Shown here: piece by piece, positions 44,593-54,062 of the stretch
How positions within the stretch are numbered: the first letter of the stretch is position 1
Layout of the letters: each line of letters begins with the position of its first letter
Assembly (NCBI GenBank): GCA_015058015.1
Contig: SVDM01000009.1
Coordinates: 1 to 64,000, forward strand
Origin: Lachnospiraceae bacterium
GTDB taxonomy: Bacteria; Bacillota; Clostridia; Lachnospirales; Lachnospiraceae
DNA length: 64,000 nt
Direction: 5' to 3'
The notes under the pieces: model-generated
What the model saw: only the letters and a program-made list of their open reading frames with translations
Database searches by the model: none
Told to the model about the DNA's origin: nothing
Made by a program: the position numbers and the translations under genes

Positions 44593-47500
44593 ATGTATTT
44601 AAAAAGTATTGAGGTGCATGGATTTAAATCCTTCGCCAACAAGATAAAGTTTGATTTTCACAATGGAATAACGGGCATCGTGGGTCCCAACGGTAGCGGT
44701 AAGAGTAATGTAGCTGACGCCGTAAGATGGGTTCTGGGTGAGCAGAGGGTTCGCCAGCTCCGCGGTGTTTCGATGCAGGATATCATTTTCGCGGGTACGG
44801 AGAACAGAAAGCCTTTGGGCTACGCCTATGTTGCCATTACGCTTGACAACTCGGATCACTCTCTTGCCGTTGATTTTGAAGAGGTGACGGTAGCCAGAAG
44901 AATATACCGTTCCGGCGAAAGTGAATATCTGATTAACGGAGTAACCTGCCGTTTGAAGGACGTTAACGAATTGTTCTACGACACAGGTATTGGTAAAGAG
45001 GGTTATTCCATTATCGGTCAGGGTCAGATTGACCGTATCTTAAGCGGTAAGCCGGAGGAGAGAAGAGAACTCTTTGACGAGGCTGCCGGTATCGTAAAGT
45101 TCAAGCGTCGCAAGAACGAGACCATCAAGAAATTAGAAGACGAACGTCTTAACTTATCCAGAGTTAATGATATATTATCTGAGCTTGAGACCCAGGTTGG
45201 GCCTTTGGAGGAGCAGTCCAAGGTGGCAAAAGAGTACCTGGCCAAGAAGGAAGAATTAAAGAATCTGGATATGAATATGTTCCTTATTGAGGACGAGAGA
45301 ATAAAGAGAGAGCTCTCTGAGGGCGAGGAGAAGTTAGCCATTGCCACAGAAGGCTTAAGCCGGGTTACGGAGCAGTTTGCCAATGTAAAGAAGGAGTACG
45401 ACCGTATCGAGGAAGAGCTCTCCGAGATAGGTGAGAATATAGAGACATCTAAGAATGAATTGTCTACCAATGCCATAGAGCAGGGGAAATTAGAGGGACG
45501 TATTGAGCTTCTCACAGAGCAGATTAACAGTATCGAGAAGCAGCTTTCTTCCACTACTGAGCGTACCGAGGGACTTGATAAGGACATTAAGGAGAAAGAA
45601 TCTCAGCTAGCAGAGTACGAAGAGCAGATGAAGACTCTTCTTGCTAATATAGCGGAGAAAGAGCAGGTAAGGGATGAGGCAGAAAGCCACCATGGTTCCG
45701 TCCTTGAAGAGATTAAGCGTCTTGAGAGCCTCAATGAGGCTGCCAAGACCACTATTCTTAAGATAGTAAATGAGAAGGGTATAGTTAATGCCAAGTTCCA
45801 GCGTCTTGATGAGAAGTTAGAACAGACCAACATCCGTAAAGCGGAGATGGATAGAAAGTTCTTAAAGATAAAGAGCGAGGAAGATGAGAAGCAAAAACTC
45901 TTAGACGGATACAGAGCCAAGCTAGAAGAAGCTTCCATGGAGATAGTAGCCTTAGAGAACGAGGAGAGCGAGCTTAAGGCAGAGATAGCCGACACGGCTT
46001 CCCGTATGGAAGAAGTCCGTGAAGAGGCGGTTCGTAAGAACGGCGAGTATCACAAAATTGAATCCAGAATTGATTCTTTAAAGAATATGACAGAGCGCTA
46101 CGAGGGTTACGGTAACTCCATTAAGCGTGTCATGGAGAACAAGTCTAAGAATAAGAAGATAATCGGTGTAGTAGCCGATATCATTAAGGTTGATAAAAAG
46201 TACGAGACAGCTATTGAAACAGCCCTTGGAGGCAACATCCAGAATATCGTTACAGAGGATGAAGCCACAGCCAAAGAGATGATTGAATTCTTAAAAGAAG
46301 GTCGTTTCGGAAGGGCTACATTCCTGCCTCTTTCCACCGTTAAGCCGGGAGGTGGGTTAAAGGACGAATCCGTTCTTGATGAGAAGGGAATCGTTGGAAT
46401 GGCTGCAGATTTGGTACAGTTCGACAATAAGTATCGGGATATCGTTACCTACTTACTTCATCGCATGATTGTGGCAGACAATATTGACAATGCCCTAAAG
46501 GTAGCCAAAACCTGTGACAGGTCTGTACAGATAGTTACTCTTGAAGGAGAATTCTTAAAGCCCGGCGGTTCCATCACCGGTGGTACATTTAAGAACACCA
46601 GCAACCTGCTGGGCCGTCGTCGAGAGATAGAAGACTTAGAGAAGAAGCTTATTAAGATCAGTAAAGAGGGAGAAGAACTTCTCGCCAAGGTAGATGAATT
46701 AGAGAAGAAGAAAGCCCTTAAGGAAGAAAAATTAGAGAAGATTAAGGCTGCTATCCAGGAGAAATACATCGCCCAGAATACAGCTAAGATTAATGTTAAT
46801 GCAGCTGAGCAAAGTATCGAGCAGATCGGTATCGACAACTCATCCCTTATCTCAGAGCGAGATGAGATCGCAAGTCAGTTAAATGAGATAAGAGACAGCA
46901 GAGAGTTAATTGAGCTTGAGATTGATATGGCGGATAAGCAAAAGGGTGAACAGGAAGCCCTAGTAGAGCAGTATGAAGCTGAGCTTAAGAAGCAGGATCA
47001 GGAAGAACGTGATTACAGCCTGAAGGTATCCACCATCAATATCGAATACTCTAACTTAAAGCAACAGGAAGAGTTCCTTACGGCCAACATGGACCGTGTA
47101 CAGGAGGAACTGGGAAAGCTTCGTGATGAGCTTGAAAGCTTCAATGCCAATGAAGCCAAGTCCAAAGAGGATGCTGACGCCAAGAACGCAGAGATTGCAC
47201 AGGTTAAAGCAACTATCGAGGAACTGGATAAATTAAATAAGGATTTAAACGATAGAATCGAGAAGCTTACAATAGAGCGTAATGAGAAGAAGGCAGCCCA
47301 TGCCAACTTCTTCGACAACTGGAATAAGCTGGCCGAGGAGAGAACGGCTCTGGAGAAAGAGACCACTCGTCTGGCGTCCCAGAAGGAACGTCTTGAGGAA
47401 AACCTTGAGAACATAGTTAACTACATCTGGGAAGAGTACGAGATGACATACAATAACGTACTTCCCTACAGAGATGAGATCCTTACCAATATCGCCAAGA

Positions 47501-48180
47501 TCAAGAAGAGCATTTCTTCTATCAAGGATGATATTAAGAAACTGGGAGATGTTAATGTTAACGCTATTGAAGACTACAAGCAGGTATCAGAACGTTTTGA
47601 ATTCTTAAAGGGTCAGCATGACGATCTGGTTGATGCAGAGAAGGTCTTAGAGGCTATCATAGAAGACCTGGATACTGGTATGCGTAAGCAGTTTGCTGAG
47701 CAGTTCGTAATAATAAACAGGGAGTTCGACAAGGCCTTTAAAGAACTCTTCGGAGGAGGCCACGGAACCCTTGAGCTGGTGGATGATGATGTACTTGAAT
47801 GCGGAATCAGTATCACGGCCCAGCCTCCCGGCAAGAAGTTGCAGAACATGATGCAGTTATCCGGTGGAGAAAAAGCCCTTACTGCCATTGCCCTGCTCTT
47901 TGCAATACAGAACATGAAGCCCTCACCTTTCTGTCTTCTTGACGAGATTGAGGCGGCCCTGGATGATTCCAACGTAGTAAGATTTGCCAAGTACCTTAAC
48001 AAACTTACGGAGAATACCCAGTTTATTATCATTACCCATAGAAGGGGTACTATGAATGCGGCTGACAGACTCTATGGTATAACCATGCAGGAGAAGGGAA
48101 TATCCACTCTTGTATCAGTCAACCTGATAGAGGACCAGCTTGATAGAGAAGAAGCGGAAGCTAAAAATGCTATGGCATAA
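44593..48180 (+). CDS. smc: Chromosome segregation ATPase SMC
   Basis: An 1195-residue SMC protein for chromosome compaction and segregation. Walker A GPNGSGKSN near residue 32; long coiled coils (about 170-500 and 690-1020); hinge near 515-675; ABC signature LSGGEKALTAIALLFA and Walker B FCLLDEIEAALDD near the C-terminus. Length is typical. GGGAGAAG precedes the start. Confidence 0.97.
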   Translation: MYLKSIEVHGFKSFANKIKFDFHNGITGIVGPNGSGKSNVADAVRWVLGEQRVRQLRGVSMQDIIFAGTENRKPLGYAYVAITLDNSDHSLAVDFEEVTVARRIYRSGESEYLINGVTCRLKDVNELFYDTGIGKEGYSIIGQGQIDRILSGKPEERRELFDEAAGIVKFKRRKNETIKKLEDERLNLSRVNDILSELETQVGPLEEQSKVAKEYLAKKEELKNLDMNMFLIEDERIKRELSEGEEKLAIATEGLSRVTEQFANVKKEYDRIEEELSEIGENIETSKNELSTNAIEQGKLEGRIELLTEQINSIEKQLSSTTERTEGLDKDIKEKESQLAEYEEQMKTLLANIAEKEQVRDEAESHHGSVLEEIKRLESLNEAAKTTILKIVNEKGIVNAKFQRLDEKLEQTNIRKAEMDRKFLKIKSEEDEKQKLLDGYRAKLEEASMEIVALENEESELKAEIADTASRMEEVREEAVRKNGEYHKIESRIDSLKNMTERYEGYGNSIKRVMENKSKNKKIIGVVADIIKVDKKYETAIETALGGNIQNIVTEDEATAKEMIEFLKEGRFGRATFLPLSTVKPGGGLKDESVLDEKGIVGMAADLVQFDNKYRDIVTYLLHRMIVADNIDNALKVAKTCDRSVQIVTLEGEFLKPGGSITGGTFKNTSNLLGRRREIEDLEKKLIKISKEGEELLAKVDELEKKKALKEEKLEKIKAAIQEKYIAQNTAKINVNAAEQSIEQIGIDNSSLISERDEIASQLNEIRDSRELIELEIDMADKQKGEQEALVEQYEAELKKQDQEERDYSLKVSTINIEYSNLKQQEEFLTANMDRVQEELGKLRDELESFNANEAKSKEDADAKNAEIAQVKATIEELDKLNKDLNDRIEKLTIERNEKKAAHANFFDNWNKLAEERTALEKETTRLASQKERLEENLENIVNYIWEEYEMTYNNVLPYRDEILTNIAKIKKSISSIKDDIKKLGDVNVNAIEDYKQVSERFEFLKGQHDDLVDAEKVLEAIIEDLDTGMRKQFAEQFVIINREFDKAFKELFGGGHGTLELVDDDVLECGISITAQPPGKKLQNMMQLSGGEKALTAIALLFAIQNMKPSPFCLLDEIEAALDDSNVVRFAKYLNKLTENTQFIIITHRRGTMNAADRLYGITMQEKGISTLVSVNLIEDQLDREEAEAKNAMA

Positions 48181-48211
48181 TGACTTCTACATTATATAAT
48201 GAGGATTTAAC

Positions 48212-49150
48212 ATGAGTGAAGAGAAAAAGGGTTTCTTCGGCCGATTAGTAGCCGGATTGACCAAAACCAGAGACAATTTTGTGGCGGGAATCGACGGAGT
48301 ATTTAACGGATTCTCCAAGATAGACGATGATTTTTACGAGGAGATAGAAGAGATTCTAATCACCGGAGACATCGGAGTCCGCACCACAGATACCATCCTT
48401 GAGCATCTTAAGGAGCGGGTAAAAAAAGAGCATATTAAAGAGCCTGCGGAATGTAAGCAGATTCTTATAGATGAGATCAAAGAACAGATGAAATTAGGAG
48501 AGACAGCCTACGAGTTCGAAGAGAAGACCTCAGTGGTACTTGTTATCGGAGTAAACGGCGTAGGTAAGACTACCTCCATCGGAAAACTAGCGGCCAACCT
48601 TAAGAACTCAGGTAAGAGAGTTATCCTTGCAGCGGCGGATACATTTCGTGCGGCGGCGGGAGAACAGCTTACGGAATGGGCCAACAGAGCCGGAGTTGAG
48701 ATAATAGGCGGACAAGAAGGCCAGGACCCGGGAGCTGTGCTTTACGATGCAGTGGCTGCGGCCAAGTCCCGTAAAGCGGATATCCTTCTTTGCGATACCG
48801 CGGGAAGGCTTCATAACAAGAAGAACCTTATGGAAGAGCTTAAGAAGCTTGATAGAATTCTTACCAAGGAATTCCCTGATGCTTACAGAGAGACCTTGGT
48901 AGTACTTGATGGAACCACAGGACAAAATGCCCTGGCTCAGGCCAAGGAATTCTCTGAAGTAGCGCCTATAACGGGAATTATCCTTACCAAGTTAGACGGA
49001 ACCGCAAAGGGTGGAATAGCGGTGGCTATTCAGTCAGAGCTTGGTATCCCCGTGAAATACGTAGGCGTGGGAGAGCATGTAGAGGATTTACAGAAGTTTG
49101 ATGCGGATGCATTTGTAGATGCCCTCTTTGGGGAGGGCGTGGCCCCCTAG
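48212..49150 (+). CDS. ftsY: Signal recognition particle receptor FtsY
   Basis: A 312-residue SRP receptor GTPase that docks ribosome-nascent chain complexes at the membrane. It has an NG domain with GVNGVGKTTS (G1), DTAGRLHN (G3) and TKLDGTAKGG (G4/G5). There is almost no acidic A domain, as is usual in Firmicutes. It follows smc by 31 nt. Its last codons lie in a G/C-run element (49121-49160). Confidence 0.96.
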   Translation: MSEEKKGFFGRLVAGLTKTRDNFVAGIDGVFNGFSKIDDDFYEEIEEILITGDIGVRTTDTILEHLKERVKKEHIKEPAECKQILIDEIKEQMKLGETAYEFEEKTSVVLVIGVNGVGKTTSIGKLAANLKNSGKRVILAAADTFRAAAGEQLTEWANRAGVEIIGGQEGQDPGAVLYDAVAAAKSRKADILLCDTAGRLHNKKNLMEELKKLDRILTKEFPDAYRETLVVLDGTTGQNALAQAKEFSEVAPITGIILTKLDGTAKGGIAVAIQSELGIPVKYVGVGEHVEDLQKFDADAFVDALFGEGVAP

Positions 49151-49160
49151 GGAAGGGGTT
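49121..49160 (+). repeat. G/C-run element, copy 1 (ftsY end)
   Basis: The stretch reads GCCCT, GGGGAGGG, a CCCCC run, TAGGG and GGGG in order and includes the ftsY stop codon. A similar arrangement recurs at 50421-50458 after ilvA, so the two copies bracket ilvA. Confidence 0.45.
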
Positions 49161-49197
49161 GACGGTCTATTTTTGTTGATAGAAGGAGACGTGTAGA

Positions 49198-50415
49198 ATG
49201 AGCGAGATGACTTTAGACAGATTCGAAGAAGCAGCTGACGTGGTAATGCGCGTCACCAGAAAGACCAAGCTTATTGAGAGCGAATACTTCAGTGAGCAGA
49301 CGGGTAATAAAGTATACCTAAAGCCTGAGAATATGCAGGTTACGGGAGCATATAAAGTAAGAGGAGCCTATTATAAGATAAGCACCATGAGCAAGGAAGA
49401 ACGTGCCAAGGGACTTATAGCTTCCTCATCAGGTAACCACGCTTTGGGCGTGGCTTATGCCGCAAGACAGTACGGAGTTAAGGCTACGGTTATGATGCCT
49501 GCCACCACTCCCCTTATCAAGGTTAATTCCACCAAGGATCTGGGAGCGGAGGTTGTCCTCTTTGGCAATGACTATGACGAGACATCCGCAGAGGCACTTA
49601 GAGTGGCAGAAGAAAAGGGCCTTACATTTGTACATCCCTTTGATGATATTGACGTAGCTATAGGGCAGGGAACCATGGCTATGGAGATTGTAAAGGAACT
49701 TCCCACCGTTGAATATATCCTTGTTCCCGTAGGGGGCGGTGGATTGGTATGCGGCGTGGCAACCCTTGCCAAGATGTTAAATCCAAATATAAAAGTTATC
49801 GGTGTGGAATCCGCAGGAGCCAACTGCTTAGAGGTTTCCCTTAAGCATAATGAAGTTACCACCCTTCCGGAGGTCAATACCATAGCAGACGGTACAGCTA
49901 TGAAGACTCCGGGTAAGACTATTTTCCCCTATATCAAGGAAAATTTGGATGGTATAATTACGGTAGAAGATTCTGAGCTGATCGTGGCATTTCTCGATAT
50001 GGTTGAGAATCATAAGATGATAGTTGAGAATTCGGGACTTCTTTCAGTAGCTGCGTTAAAGCACCTTGATGTTCAGGATAAGAAAGTAGTATCCATCTTA
50101 ACAGGCGGTAATATGGACGTTATCACCATGTCATCCATCGTATCACACGGACTTATTCAAAGAGACAGGATATTTACGGTTTCCGTTCTTCTTCCTGACA
50201 AGCCCGGTGAACTTACTAATGTATCAGGCATTATCGCAGAAGAAAAAGGTAATGTTATTAAGTTAGAGCATAATCAGTTTGTATCCACCAACCGTAATGC
50301 GGCTGTGGAGCTTAAGATTACCATGGAGGCATTCGGAACAGAGCATAAAGAGCAGATTATTCATGCCCTTCGAAAAGGCGGATACAGACCTAAGATTGTT
50401 ATGACCATGTTGTAG
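49198..50415 (+). CDS. ilvA: Threonine ammonia-lyase
   Basis: A 405-residue PLP enzyme that deaminates threonine to 2-oxobutanoate, the entry to isoleucine synthesis or a catabolic step. The PLP lysine lies in TGAYKVRGA near residue 52, the phosphate-binding loop in SSSGNHALG, and a glycine-rich loop in PVGGGGL. The C-terminal ACT domain (about 325-405) resembles the shorter IlvA/TdcB-with-ACT enzymes. GAAGGAG precedes the ATG. Neither neighbour is an isoleucine gene, and together with the GGDEF gene it separates ftsY from ylxM-ffh. Confidence 0.93.
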   Translation: MSEMTLDRFEEAADVVMRVTRKTKLIESEYFSEQTGNKVYLKPENMQVTGAYKVRGAYYKISTMSKEERAKGLIASSSGNHALGVAYAARQYGVKATVMMPATTPLIKVNSTKDLGAEVVLFGNDYDETSAEALRVAEEKGLTFVHPFDDIDVAIGQGTMAMEIVKELPTVEYILVPVGGGGLVCGVATLAKMLNPNIKVIGVESAGANCLEVSLKHNEVTTLPEVNTIADGTAMKTPGKTIFPYIKENLDGIITVEDSELIVAFLDMVENHKMIVENSGLLSVAALKHLDVQDKKVVSILTGGNMDVITMSSIVSHGLIQRDRIFTVSVLLPDKPGELTNVSGIIAEEKGNVIKLEHNQFVSTNRNAAVELKITMEAFGTEHKEQIIHALRKGGYRPKIVMTML

Positions 50416-50420
50416 TTTCA

Positions 50421-50458
50421 AGCCCTGGGGAGGGGGCATCCCCCATAAAGGGGAGGGG
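50421..50458 (+). repeat. G/C-run element, copy 2, overlapping the GGDEF ribosome binding site
   Basis: Four G-tracts (50427-50430, 50432-50436, 50450-50453, 50455-50458) flank a CCCCC run (50440-50444). The C-run can pair with the first G-tracts or with the later ones that include the ribosome binding site; a G-quadruplex is also conceivable. It resembles the element at the ftsY end. Confidence 0.5.
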
Positions 50459-50462
50459 TAAA

Positions 50463-51644
50463 ATGGATTACAAGGTATTATACTTATCGACAATGGTTTT
50501 GTTTATTCTCCTGTTTGCGACTTTGTTTGTGCTGGAGAACAAGACGAGAATTACCAGAAGTACACCATTAAACAGCCTGTATATATGCGTTATGTTTATC
50601 AGCATTTTGGATATAATATGGGTGCTTGTTAACGGACAGCCTCAGTATGTGGAGTTTAACCGGATTGTTAACATCTTAGACCTTACGGGTCTGGTGGTGT
50701 TGGGCTATCTTTGGATGCTCACCATGTATGATCTCCTTCCCGACAGACAAAGCTGGTTCTATAGGCGCAGACACTTAGGGCTTATAGTGGTGTGTATGAG
50801 CGCAGCGGTTTATGTTATATCAGCCTATTGGACGGGCTGGACATTTTCTGTGTCCCCGGATGGCGTATACCAAAGAGGGCCTCTTCATTTTATTCCAACA
50901 ATAATGACATTTTTATATATGATTATAGGTGCCTGCCGCGCCGGCGTTGCAAGGAGGAAAGCCTCATTCTCCCATGAGAAAAGCAGGTATTTTGCCATAG
51001 AAGTATTCCCCATACCTGCCTTTATGGTTTCCATCGTCCAGCTGGTGTTGCCCACAGGTATACCTACCATGCAATTCGGCTGTTTTATGGGACTGTTGAT
51101 TCTATACGGCGTTAACCAGAATACCCGTATTACCAGGGATTTTCTTACCAACCTGGCCAACAGATATGCCTTTGAGATTATCCTTAAGAAGAAGATTGAT
51201 AAGCATAACAGGGAGCCGGACGGTGCCACGAGACTTTACGTACTTGAAGGCGACTTAAACGGATTTAAGAAGATAAATGACGTCTTCGGCCATCCTGAAG
51301 GAGATAATGCCCTGACTGTAACCGCCTACGTTCTTGATAAGATTGTTCCCTCCCACGGAGGAGTGGTTGCCAGAACCGGCGGAGACGAGTTTATGATGGC
51401 TGTGGAGGCTGCAGAGGAAAAGACAATATATAATATGATAGACGAGATAGATGCCGGCTTGGAGGAGGTCAGCAGAGACCTGTCCTACGAACTCTCCATG
51501 AGTATCGGTGTAGCAGAATATGAGGATTTAACCGAGTTCCAGATGGTTATAGCTGAGGCCGACAGGAAGCTTTACGAGGCAAAAAGAGTCTATAAGGAAG
51601 CCTTAGCGGCTAAGGAGGCCGGAACCGGTGACAGTCGCAGATAA
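50463..51644 (+). CDS. Membrane diguanylate cyclase (GGDEF)
   Basis: A 393-residue protein with about seven membrane helices in residues 1-215 and a C-terminal GGDEF domain (about 225-385) that would make the second messenger c-di-GMP. The active-site motif is intact (RTGGDEFMMA). The RxxD inhibitory site normally found five residues upstream is absent, so product inhibition at that site is unlikely. The membrane sensor part is of no family I can name. It has its own terminator. Confidence 0.9.
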   Translation: MDYKVLYLSTMVLFILLFATLFVLENKTRITRSTPLNSLYICVMFISILDIIWVLVNGQPQYVEFNRIVNILDLTGLVVLGYLWMLTMYDLLPDRQSWFYRRRHLGLIVVCMSAAVYVISAYWTGWTFSVSPDGVYQRGPLHFIPTIMTFLYMIIGACRAGVARRKASFSHEKSRYFAIEVFPIPAFMVSIVQLVLPTGIPTMQFGCFMGLLILYGVNQNTRITRDFLTNLANRYAFEIILKKKIDKHNREPDGATRLYVLEGDLNGFKKINDVFGHPEGDNALTVTAYVLDKIVPSHGGVVARTGGDEFMMAVEAAEEKTIYNMIDEIDAGLEEVSRDLSYELSMSIGVAEYEDLTEFQMVIAEADRKLYEAKRVYKEALAAKEAGTGDSRR

Positions 51645-51664
51645 TGTAATTACAGTGACTTAGA

Positions 51665-51698
51665 CCCTGTCAAGAATTTTTACTTGACAGGGCTTTTT
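51665..51698 (+). terminator. Terminator of the GGDEF gene
   Basis: CCCTGTCAAG (51665-51674) pairs with CTTGACAGGG (51683-51692), 10 bp, then CTTTTTG. The 3' arm also contains the -35 box of the next promoter. Confidence 0.9.
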
Positions 51699-51712
51699 GT
51701 TTGTTATATTAT
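51684..51712 (+). promoter_or_regulatory. Promoter of ylxM-ffh overlapping the upstream terminator
   Basis: TTGACA (51684-51689), 17-nt spacer, TATTAT (51707-51712). The -35 lies in the 3' arm of the preceding terminator. The expected start near 51719 leaves only about 10 nt before the ylxM ATG. Confidence 0.7.
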
Positions 51713-51728
51713 TGTACTCGGTGATGTT

Positions 51729-52064
51729 ATGGAAAGAATAGTAGAACAGACTTTGCTGTATGATTTCTACGGCGAGCTGCTTACAGACCATCAGAAGCAG
51801 ATATACGAATTATATCTTGATGATTATTCTTTAAGTGAGATTGCCCAGGAGGCGGGGATATCCAGACAGGGCGTCCACGACCTCGTGAAAAGATGCAATA
51901 AGATACTGGAAGGCTATGAAGAAAAACTTTGCCTGGTGGAGAAATTCCAAGCGGCCAAGACTAAGGTATCGGAGATACATAAATTAGCCGGGGCACAAGC
52001 CGACAGTAACGAGACAGTTAGAAGAATCGAAGAATTATCCAATGAGATATTGGAGGATTTCTAG
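51729..52064 (+). CDS. ylxM: YlxM family signal recognition accessory protein
   Basis: A 111-residue helix-turn-helix protein of the UPF0122/YlxM family, encoded next to ffh in Firmicutes and thought to assist SRP. The HTH reads YSLSEIAQEAGISRQGVHD near residues 34-52. I chose ATG 51729 because the frame's earlier start lies in the upstream terminator; GGTGAT overlaps the very short leader. It ends 10 nt before ffh. Confidence 0.92.
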   Translation: MERIVEQTLLYDFYGELLTDHQKQIYELYLDDYSLSEIAQEAGISRQGVHDLVKRCNKILEGYEEKLCLVEKFQAAKTKVSEIHKLAGAQADSNETVRRIEELSNEILEDF

Positions 52065-52074
52065 GAGAAGATAG

Positions 52075-53445
52075 ATGGCATTTGACAGCTTATCCGAGAA
52101 ACTGCAGAACGTATTTAAAAAGCTTCGCAGCAAGGGAACCCTAACAGAAGAAGATGTTAAATCAGCACTTAAGGAAGTTAAGATGGCTCTTCTTGAAGCA
52201 GACGTTAGTTTCAAGGTAGTTAAACAGTTTATAAAGACTATAGAGGAACGGGCAATTGGCGCTGATGTTATGGGCGGCCTTAACCCGGGACAGACGGTTA
52301 TCAAGATAGTTAACGAAGAGATGGTTAACCTTATGGGTTCCGAGACCACAGAGATTAAGCTTCGCTCCTCGGACAAGGTTACGGTCATTATGATGGCGGG
52401 ACTTCAGGGTGCAGGTAAGACCACCACCACCGCCAAGATAGCAGGCAAGCTTAAGGCCAAGGGCAGAAGACCCCTTCTTGTAGCCTGTGACGTATACAGA
52501 CCCGCAGCCATCACTCAGTTACAGATAAACGGTGAGAAGCAGGGAGTGGAGGTATTCTCCATGGGAGATAAGAATTCTCCGGTGGACATTGCCAAGGCGG
52601 CAGTGCTACATGCTTCTAAGCAGGGATTTAATGTAGTAATCCTTGATACCGCCGGACGACTTCATGTAGATGAAGAGATGATGGATGAACTTGCAGCCAT
52701 CAAGGAGAATGTGGAAGTTAACCAGACCATTCTCGTGGTTGATGCCATGACCGGACAGGATGCGGTGAATGTAGCGGGAATGTTCGATGAGAAGATTGGT
52801 ATCGACGGAGTAATCCTTAGTAAGTTAGACGGCGATACAAGAGGCGGTGCCGCTCTTTCCATCAGAGCAGTAACTGGTAAGCCCATACTCTTCGTAGGTA
52901 TGGGAGAGAAGCTTTCTGACTTAGAGCAGTTCTATCCCGACCGTATGGCTTCAAGAATTCTGGGTATGGGAGATGTTCTTACACTTATTGAGAAGGCCCA
53001 GTCGGAATTCGACGAAGAGAAAGCCAAGGAACTTGGCAAGAAGATTAAGAAGAATGAATTCGACTTCAATGATTATTTAGATCAGATGAGTCAGATGAAG
53101 AAGATGGGCGGTATATCCAGTATCCTTAGCATGATGCCGGGTATGGGCGGCAAGCAGCTTGCAGCCATAGAAGATAATGTGGATGACAAGAAGTTAGCCC
53201 ATATAGAGGCCATTATCCTTAGTATGACACCCGAGGAGAGAGCCAACCCTAAGCTTATGAACCCCAGCAGGAAGAACAGACTTGCCAGGGGAGCAGGCCT
53301 TGATATAGCAGAGGTCAACAGATTTATCAAGCAGTTTGACCAGACCAAGAAGATGATGAAACAGCTTCCCGGTATGATGGGAGGCAAGGGCCGAAGAAGA
53401 GGAATGGGATTCCCGGGATTCGGTGGCGGCAAGTTGCCCTTTTAA
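52075..53445 (+). CDS. ffh: Signal recognition particle protein Ffh
   Basis: A 456-residue SRP GTPase that binds 4.5S/6S RNA and signal peptides. NG domain with GLQGAGKTTT (G1), DTAGRLHVD and SKLDGDTRGG; a Met-rich M domain from about 330 with an RNA-binding GxGxxxxDINRF-like segment (GAGLDIAEVNRF) and a Gly/Met/Arg-rich C-terminus. Length is normal. Confidence 0.97.
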   Translation: MAFDSLSEKLQNVFKKLRSKGTLTEEDVKSALKEVKMALLEADVSFKVVKQFIKTIEERAIGADVMGGLNPGQTVIKIVNEEMVNLMGSETTEIKLRSSDKVTVIMMAGLQGAGKTTTTAKIAGKLKAKGRRPLLVACDVYRPAAITQLQINGEKQGVEVFSMGDKNSPVDIAKAAVLHASKQGFNVVILDTAGRLHVDEEMMDELAAIKENVEVNQTILVVDAMTGQDAVNVAGMFDEKIGIDGVILSKLDGDTRGGAALSIRAVTGKPILFVGMGEKLSDLEQFYPDRMASRILGMGDVLTLIEKAQSEFDEEKAKELGKKIKKNEFDFNDYLDQMSQMKKMGGISSILSMMPGMGGKQLAAIEDNVDDKKLAHIEAIILSMTPEERANPKLMNPSRKNRLARGAGLDIAEVNRFIKQFDQTKKMMKQLPGMMGGKGRRRGMGFPGFGGGKLPF

Positions 53446-53452
53446 TTGCTTA

Positions 53453-53482
53453 TTGACGAGCTATTAGCTTTTTCAATATAGA
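53453..53482 (+). promoter_or_regulatory. Predicted promoter of rpsP
   Basis: TTGACG (53453-53458), 18-nt spacer, TATAGA (53477-53482), just after the ffh stop. Confidence 0.5.
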
Positions 53483-53507
53483 GAGACTTTCAAGGAGGTG
53501 AAAGATA

Positions 53508-53750
53508 ATGGTAAAGATCAGACTTAGAAGAATGGGACAGAAGAAGGCTCCATATTACAGAATTATTGTAGCAGATTCAAGATCACCGAGAGACGGTAGA
53601 TGTATCGAGGAGATTGGAACATACGATCCGACTAAAGACCCGAGCGTATTTAACGTTAACGAGGAGCTTGCAAAGAAATGGCTTGCTAATGGTGCACAGC
53701 CTACAGAGACAGTTAGCAAAATCTTCAAATTAGCCGGAATCGAGAAATAA
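53508..53750 (+). CDS. rpsP: 30S ribosomal protein S16
   Basis: An 80-residue S16 starting [19 protein letters not shown], the family signature. AAGGAGGTG precedes the ATG. It is followed 20 nt later by the KH-domain gene, as in other Firmicutes. Confidence 0.97.
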   Translation: MVKIRLRRMGQKKAPYYRIIVADSRSPRDGRCIEEIGTYDPTKDPSVFNVNEELAKKWLANGAQPTETVSKIFKLAGIEK

Positions 53751-53770
53751 AATTGGTGAGGTAGAAGACT

Positions 53771-54001
53771 ATGAAGGAATTAGTAGAAGTAATTGCAAAA
53801 TCACTGGTTGATTTTCCGGATGAAGTCGTTGTTAAAGAAACTGTCAACGAGAAGACTATTGTATTGGAACTGTCTGTTGCAAAGACAGATATGGGTAAAG
53901 TAATCGGTAAGCAGGGACGTATCGCAAGAGCTATTCGTTCCGTGGTGAAAGCAGCCGCATCCAAAGAGGATAAGAAGGTTGTAGTTGAGATTGTACAGTA
54001 G
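53771..54001 (+). CDS. khpA: KH domain RNA-binding protein KhpA
   Basis: A 76-residue single KH-domain protein (YlqC). The RNA-binding GxxG loop is in GKQGRIARAIRS. KhpA acts with KhpB in RNA binding linked to cell division and length control in several Gram-positives. A terminator follows directly. Confidence 0.94.
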   Translation: MKELVEVIAKSLVDFPDEVVVKETVNEKTIVLELSVAKTDMGKVIGKQGRIARAIRSVVKAAASKEDKKVVVEIVQ

Positions 54002-54007
54002 TTTGGA

Positions 54008-54039
54008 GAGTCATGGGCGATTGCTCATGGCTCTTATTT
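54008..54039 (+). terminator. Terminator of rpsP-khpA
   Basis: GAGTCATGGGC (54008-54018) pairs with GCTCATGGCTC (54023-54033), 11 bp with two G-U pairs, then TTATTT. Confidence 0.75.
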
Positions 54040-54062
54040 AAAGAAAAAAGAATTAAGTGAAT

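Noticed and set aside
49163..49168. TTGACG as an ilvA promoter
   Set aside because: No -10 element at a suitable distance.
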